The notes under the pieces are model-generated. The model was not told where the DNA came from. It saw nothing but the letters and a program-made list of their open reading frames with translations, and searched no databases. Both the position numbers and the translations under genes were made by a program. From an uncultured Bacteroidales bacterium (GTDB lineage Bacteria > Bacteroidota > Bacteroidia > Bacteroidales > Bacteroidaceae), in the NCBI GenBank assembly GCA_945787885.1, contig CALZJF010000016.1, positions 1-42,915 on the forward strand: a DNA stretch of 42,915 bases. The letters are read 5' to 3'. The number at the start of each line of letters is the position of its first letter. The first letter of the stretch is position 1. Shown piece after piece: positions 40,817 to 42,915 of the stretch.

Positions 40817-42097
40817 TTACTCCTTTGTGTCAGACTCCTTAAATTCCTTACGGAGCACTTCAAGCATATGATCGACGGTCTCCTCCTCAAGGTCGGCCTT
40901 CGTCACGATCATGTTGCGCGGAGCCTTCAGCACATCTTTCGCCGTGTTGAACCCGATGCTCTTGACGGCATCAATGACCCACTGGTCAATTTCATCGCTG
41001 AATTCATCGAGGTTAATGTCGTCGGCCAGCTGTCCGCCGCTCATGTCGCGGAACACATCAATGGTATAGCCCGTCAGCATAGAGGCGAGCTTGATGTTTT
41101 GGCCACCCTTGCCGATGGCGAGGCTCACTTGGTCTGGCTCGAGGAACACTTCCGCCTTCTTCTTCTCCTCGTCGAGGTTGATTTCAAGGATGCGGGCAGG
41201 ATTGAGGGCGCGCTGTATGTAAAGCTCCGTGTTGGCGCTGTAAGGAATGACGTCGATGCTCTCATTGTGAAGCTCCTTGACGATGCTGTTGATACGCGTT
41301 CCGCGGATGCCGACGCAGGCTCCCACGGGGTCGATATTGACATCGTTCGAGGCGACGCTGATTTTTGCGCGCTCGCCAGGTATGCGGGCCACATCTACAA
41401 GGCGAATCACGCCCTCGGCTATTTCAGGAATCTCCAGTTCGAGCAGGCGGCGCAGGAAATCGGGGTGCGTGCGGCTGACGTAAATCTTCGGATTGCCGTT
41501 CGTATTGTCCACGTTGTAGATGATGGCACGCACGTTGTCGCCCTTGCGATAGAAATCGCGGGGTATCTGCTGCGATTTTGGCAGAAGCAGGTCATTCTTC
41601 TCCTTATCTACGAGGAGCGTTTCGCCCTTCCATATCTGATAAATCTCGGCAGTGACGAGCTCGCCCACGCGGTCTTTGTATTTGTTGAAGAGCGTCTCGT
41701 GCTCAAGCTCGAGGATTTTGCTCGCCAGCGTCTGGCGCAGGGTGAGGATGGCGCGGCGGCCGAAACTCTCGAAGTTCACCAGCTCCGTCACCTCCTCGCC
41801 GATTTCGAAGTCTTCTTCTATCTTCCGGGCTTCGGAGAGGGGTATCTGGCTATTGCTGTCTATGAGGTCTTCATCTGCCACCACCTCTCGGCTGCGCGTG
41901 ATTTCGAGGTCGCCCTTGTCGGGATTGACGATGACGGTGTAGTTTTCGTCGCTGCCAAAGAGCTTGGCGATGACACTGCGGAAACTTTCCTCAAGCACAC
42001 CAAGGAGCGTGGTCTTGTCTATGTGCTTCATCTCATTAAAATCATTGAAGGTCTCAATGAGCGTCTGGACGGGTTCTTGACTTGCTTTCTTTGCCAT
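40817..42097 (-). CDS. nusA: Transcription elongation/termination factor NusA
   Basis: A 426-residue NusA with the N-terminal polymerase-binding domain, an S1 domain (about 135-205, with LVDKEKNDLLLPKSQQIP), and two KH domains. The KH loops are visible in GIRGTRINSIVKEL (about 249-262) and AIGKGGQNIKLAS (about 323-335). The two acidic repeats found at the C-terminus of E. coli NusA are absent; the protein ends in a short charged tail. Order rimP-nusA-infB is the conserved bacterial cluster. Confidence 0.96.
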   Translation of the reverse strand: MAKKASQEPVQTLIETFNDFNEMKHIDKTTLLGVLEESFRSVIAKLFGSDENYTVIVNPDKGDLEITRSREVVADEDLIDSNSQIPLSEARKIEEDFEIGEEVTELVNFESFGRRAILTLRQTLASKILELEHETLFNKYKDRVGELVTAEIYQIWKGETLLVDKEKNDLLLPKSQQIPRDFYRKGDNVRAIIYNVDNTNGNPKIYVSRTHPDFLRRLLELEIPEIAEGVIRLVDVARIPGERAKISVASNDVNIDPVGACVGIRGTRINSIVKELHNESIDVIPYSANTELYIQRALNPARILEINLDEEKKKAEVFLEPDQVSLAIGKGGQNIKLASMLTGYTIDVFRDMSGGQLADDINLDEFSDEIDQWVIDAVKSIGFNTAKDVLKAPRNMIVTKADLEEETVDHMLEVLRKEFKESDTKE

Positions 42098-42195
42098 ATC
42101 TGTCTTTTGGGGTGTTCTTTATTGTTTCGTTAGGAGGAGGGGGAAAAGTGGCACTGCTTCCGTTCAAAGCGGCATTGCGTAAATTCAAGGTGCCA

Positions 42196-42663
42196 CTACT
42201 TAAAATCAATGTGGAGCTTGGTCCATTTCACCTCGTCGTAGGCCAGCCTGTGCTCCGTCTCTTCAAGATGCGGGCGCTTCTCGCCTTCTCCCTTCACCTT
42301 TTCGAGCGTGACGACGGTGAAGCCCTCATCGCCAGCCTCGGCGAGAGTGCCGGTCATCTTCTTGCCCGAGGCGGTCAGCACTTCGACATCGTCGCCCACA
42401 TGGATGTCATACTGGCGGCGCACCTTGAAGGGCTGACCGAGGCCTGCCGAGCCTACTTCGAGCTCGAAGTCTTCCTCATCGCGGTCAAGGCCGTTCTCGA
42501 TGAAGCGCGAGAGCTCTACGCAGTCTTCTATCCACACGCCTTCTTCGTGGTCTATCTCGACGACGATGCGGGCATCGGCACTGACGGTGAGGTCGGTCAG
42601 GAAGTAGTCTTTTCCTTCCAACCACTGTTCTACGAGTTGCTGTACAAGTTCTTTGCTGATCAT
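42196..42663 (-). CDS. rimP: Ribosome maturation factor RimP
   Basis: A 155-residue protein with the RimP layout: an N-terminal alpha/beta domain (LVEQWLEGKDYFLTDLTVSADARIVVEID, in parts) with ELSRFIENGLDR and DFELEVGSAGLGQPFKV, and a C-terminal SH3-like domain (DDVEVLTASGKKMTGTLAEAG). It assists 30S subunit assembly. As first gene before nusA and infB, it probably starts the operon, with the promoter at about 42736-42767. Confidence 0.92.
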   Translation of the reverse strand: MISKELVQQLVEQWLEGKDYFLTDLTVSADARIVVEIDHEEGVWIEDCVELSRFIENGLDRDEEDFELEVGSAGLGQPFKVRRQYDIHVGDDVEVLTASGKKMTGTLAEAGDEGFTVVTLEKVKGEGEKRPHLEETEHRLAYDEVKWTKLHIDFK

Positions 42664-42691
42664 TTCTTGGTCTTGCAGATAGTAAAAAGAA

Positions 42692-42719
42692 GTGAGGAGC
42701 TTCCGAAAGAGCCCCTCAC
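42692..42719 (-). other. 5'-leader hairpin of the rimP operon
   Basis: On the - strand GTGAGGGGCTC pairs with GAAGCTCCTCAC with one bulged base, around a loop of about five bases. It would sit about ten bases from the predicted transcript start and about 28 bases before the rimP ATG, so it may stabilise or regulate the message. Confidence 0.6.
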
Positions 42720-42735
42720 GAACCTTAATTCACTG

Positions 42736-42767
42736 CAAATATACATCTTTTATATACGCGTGTACAA
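42736..42767 (-). promoter_or_regulatory. Promoter of rimP-nusA-infB
   Basis: On the - strand TATATTTG (42736-42743) fits the -7 consensus TAnnTTTG, and TTG (42765-42767), part of TCTTG, lies 21 bases upstream as the -33 element. Transcription would begin near 42729, giving a leader of about 65 bases that opens with the hairpin at 42692-42719. Confidence 0.7.
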
Positions 42768-42884
42768 GAATTTCCGGAACAATTTCTCAGAAAACATATT
42801 TTTTTCAACTTTTTTGCATTGTCGCATTATCATTTTCAGGCGTAGCGAGACGCTGAGGGACATGGCCGCCCCGGGCTGCCCACT

Positions 42885-42915
42885 GCCATGCCGCCGCGGC
42901 GCGCCATGCCGCCGC
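42885..42915. repeat. GC-rich direct repeat at the window edge
   Basis: GCCATGCCGCCGC occurs at 42885-42897 and again at 42903-42915, where the window ends. More units may continue outside. Confidence 0.6.

Noticed and set aside
40760-42133. 457-codon frame antisense to nusA
   Set aside because: Shadow of nusA, whose KH and S1 domains are clear on the other strand.

Overview
This window looks like part of a Bacteroidales chromosome, most likely Prevotellaceae or a close relative. The evidence is a protein with a C-terminal type IX secretion sorting domain, a FimB/Mfa2-type lipoprotein, a DUF4923-like lipoprotein, promoters of the TAnnTTTG type, poor Shine-Dalgarno sites and the order IMP cyclohydrolase-mreB-mreC-mreD-PBP2-rodA. 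The species was not determined. No rRNA, tRNA, CRISPR array or intact insertion sequence was recognised.

Region 1 (1-13983, + strand) starts with 461 bases without a gene. It continues as a long co-directional run ending at a strong terminator. The core (462-9199) is a phospho-signalling set: a soluble FHA protein, a membrane Ser/Thr kinase, a soluble Ser/Thr kinase, a membrane PP2C phosphatase, an FHA-membrane protein, an FHA-FHA-membrane-trypsin-like protease fusion, and an exported WG-repeat protein. Behind it lie an outer-membrane barrel, a FimB/Mfa2-like lipoprotein, an S41 protease lipoprotein and an exported protein of unknown function. Writers, erasers and readers of phosphothreonine inside the cell are thus genetically tied to effector domains in the periplasm.

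Region 2 (13984-18127) holds nested palindromic repeats, a G10 tract, a promoter-terminator pair that may be a small RNA, and a large protein likely secreted by the type IX system.

Region 3 (18128-24128, + strand) holds mutS, then the system II cytochrome c assembly pair (ResB/CcsB and CcsA) and a tri-haem cytochrome c peroxidase, with an in-frame 21-bp minisatellite between the two assembly genes.

Region 4 (24152-28499, - strand) has a polysaccharide flippase and a caspase-like protease, sigma factor and anti-sigma-like membrane protein in a row. It is followed by about 865 bases of repeats without a gene.

Region 5 (29365-42663, - strand) is housekeeping: rimP-nusA-infB, a DUF4923-like lipoprotein, a stand-alone IMP cyclohydrolase, then the rod-shape operon mreB-mreC-mreD-PBP2-rodA and a small membrane protein.

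The most unusual non-coding feature is a superfamily of about 190-bp palindromic elements (four essentially full copies, one copy with a 23-base deletion that has been interrupted by another element, and one partial). They share terminal inverted repeats and a conserved central palindrome. One is inserted inside another, and one fills exactly the gap between a stop codon and the next start codon.
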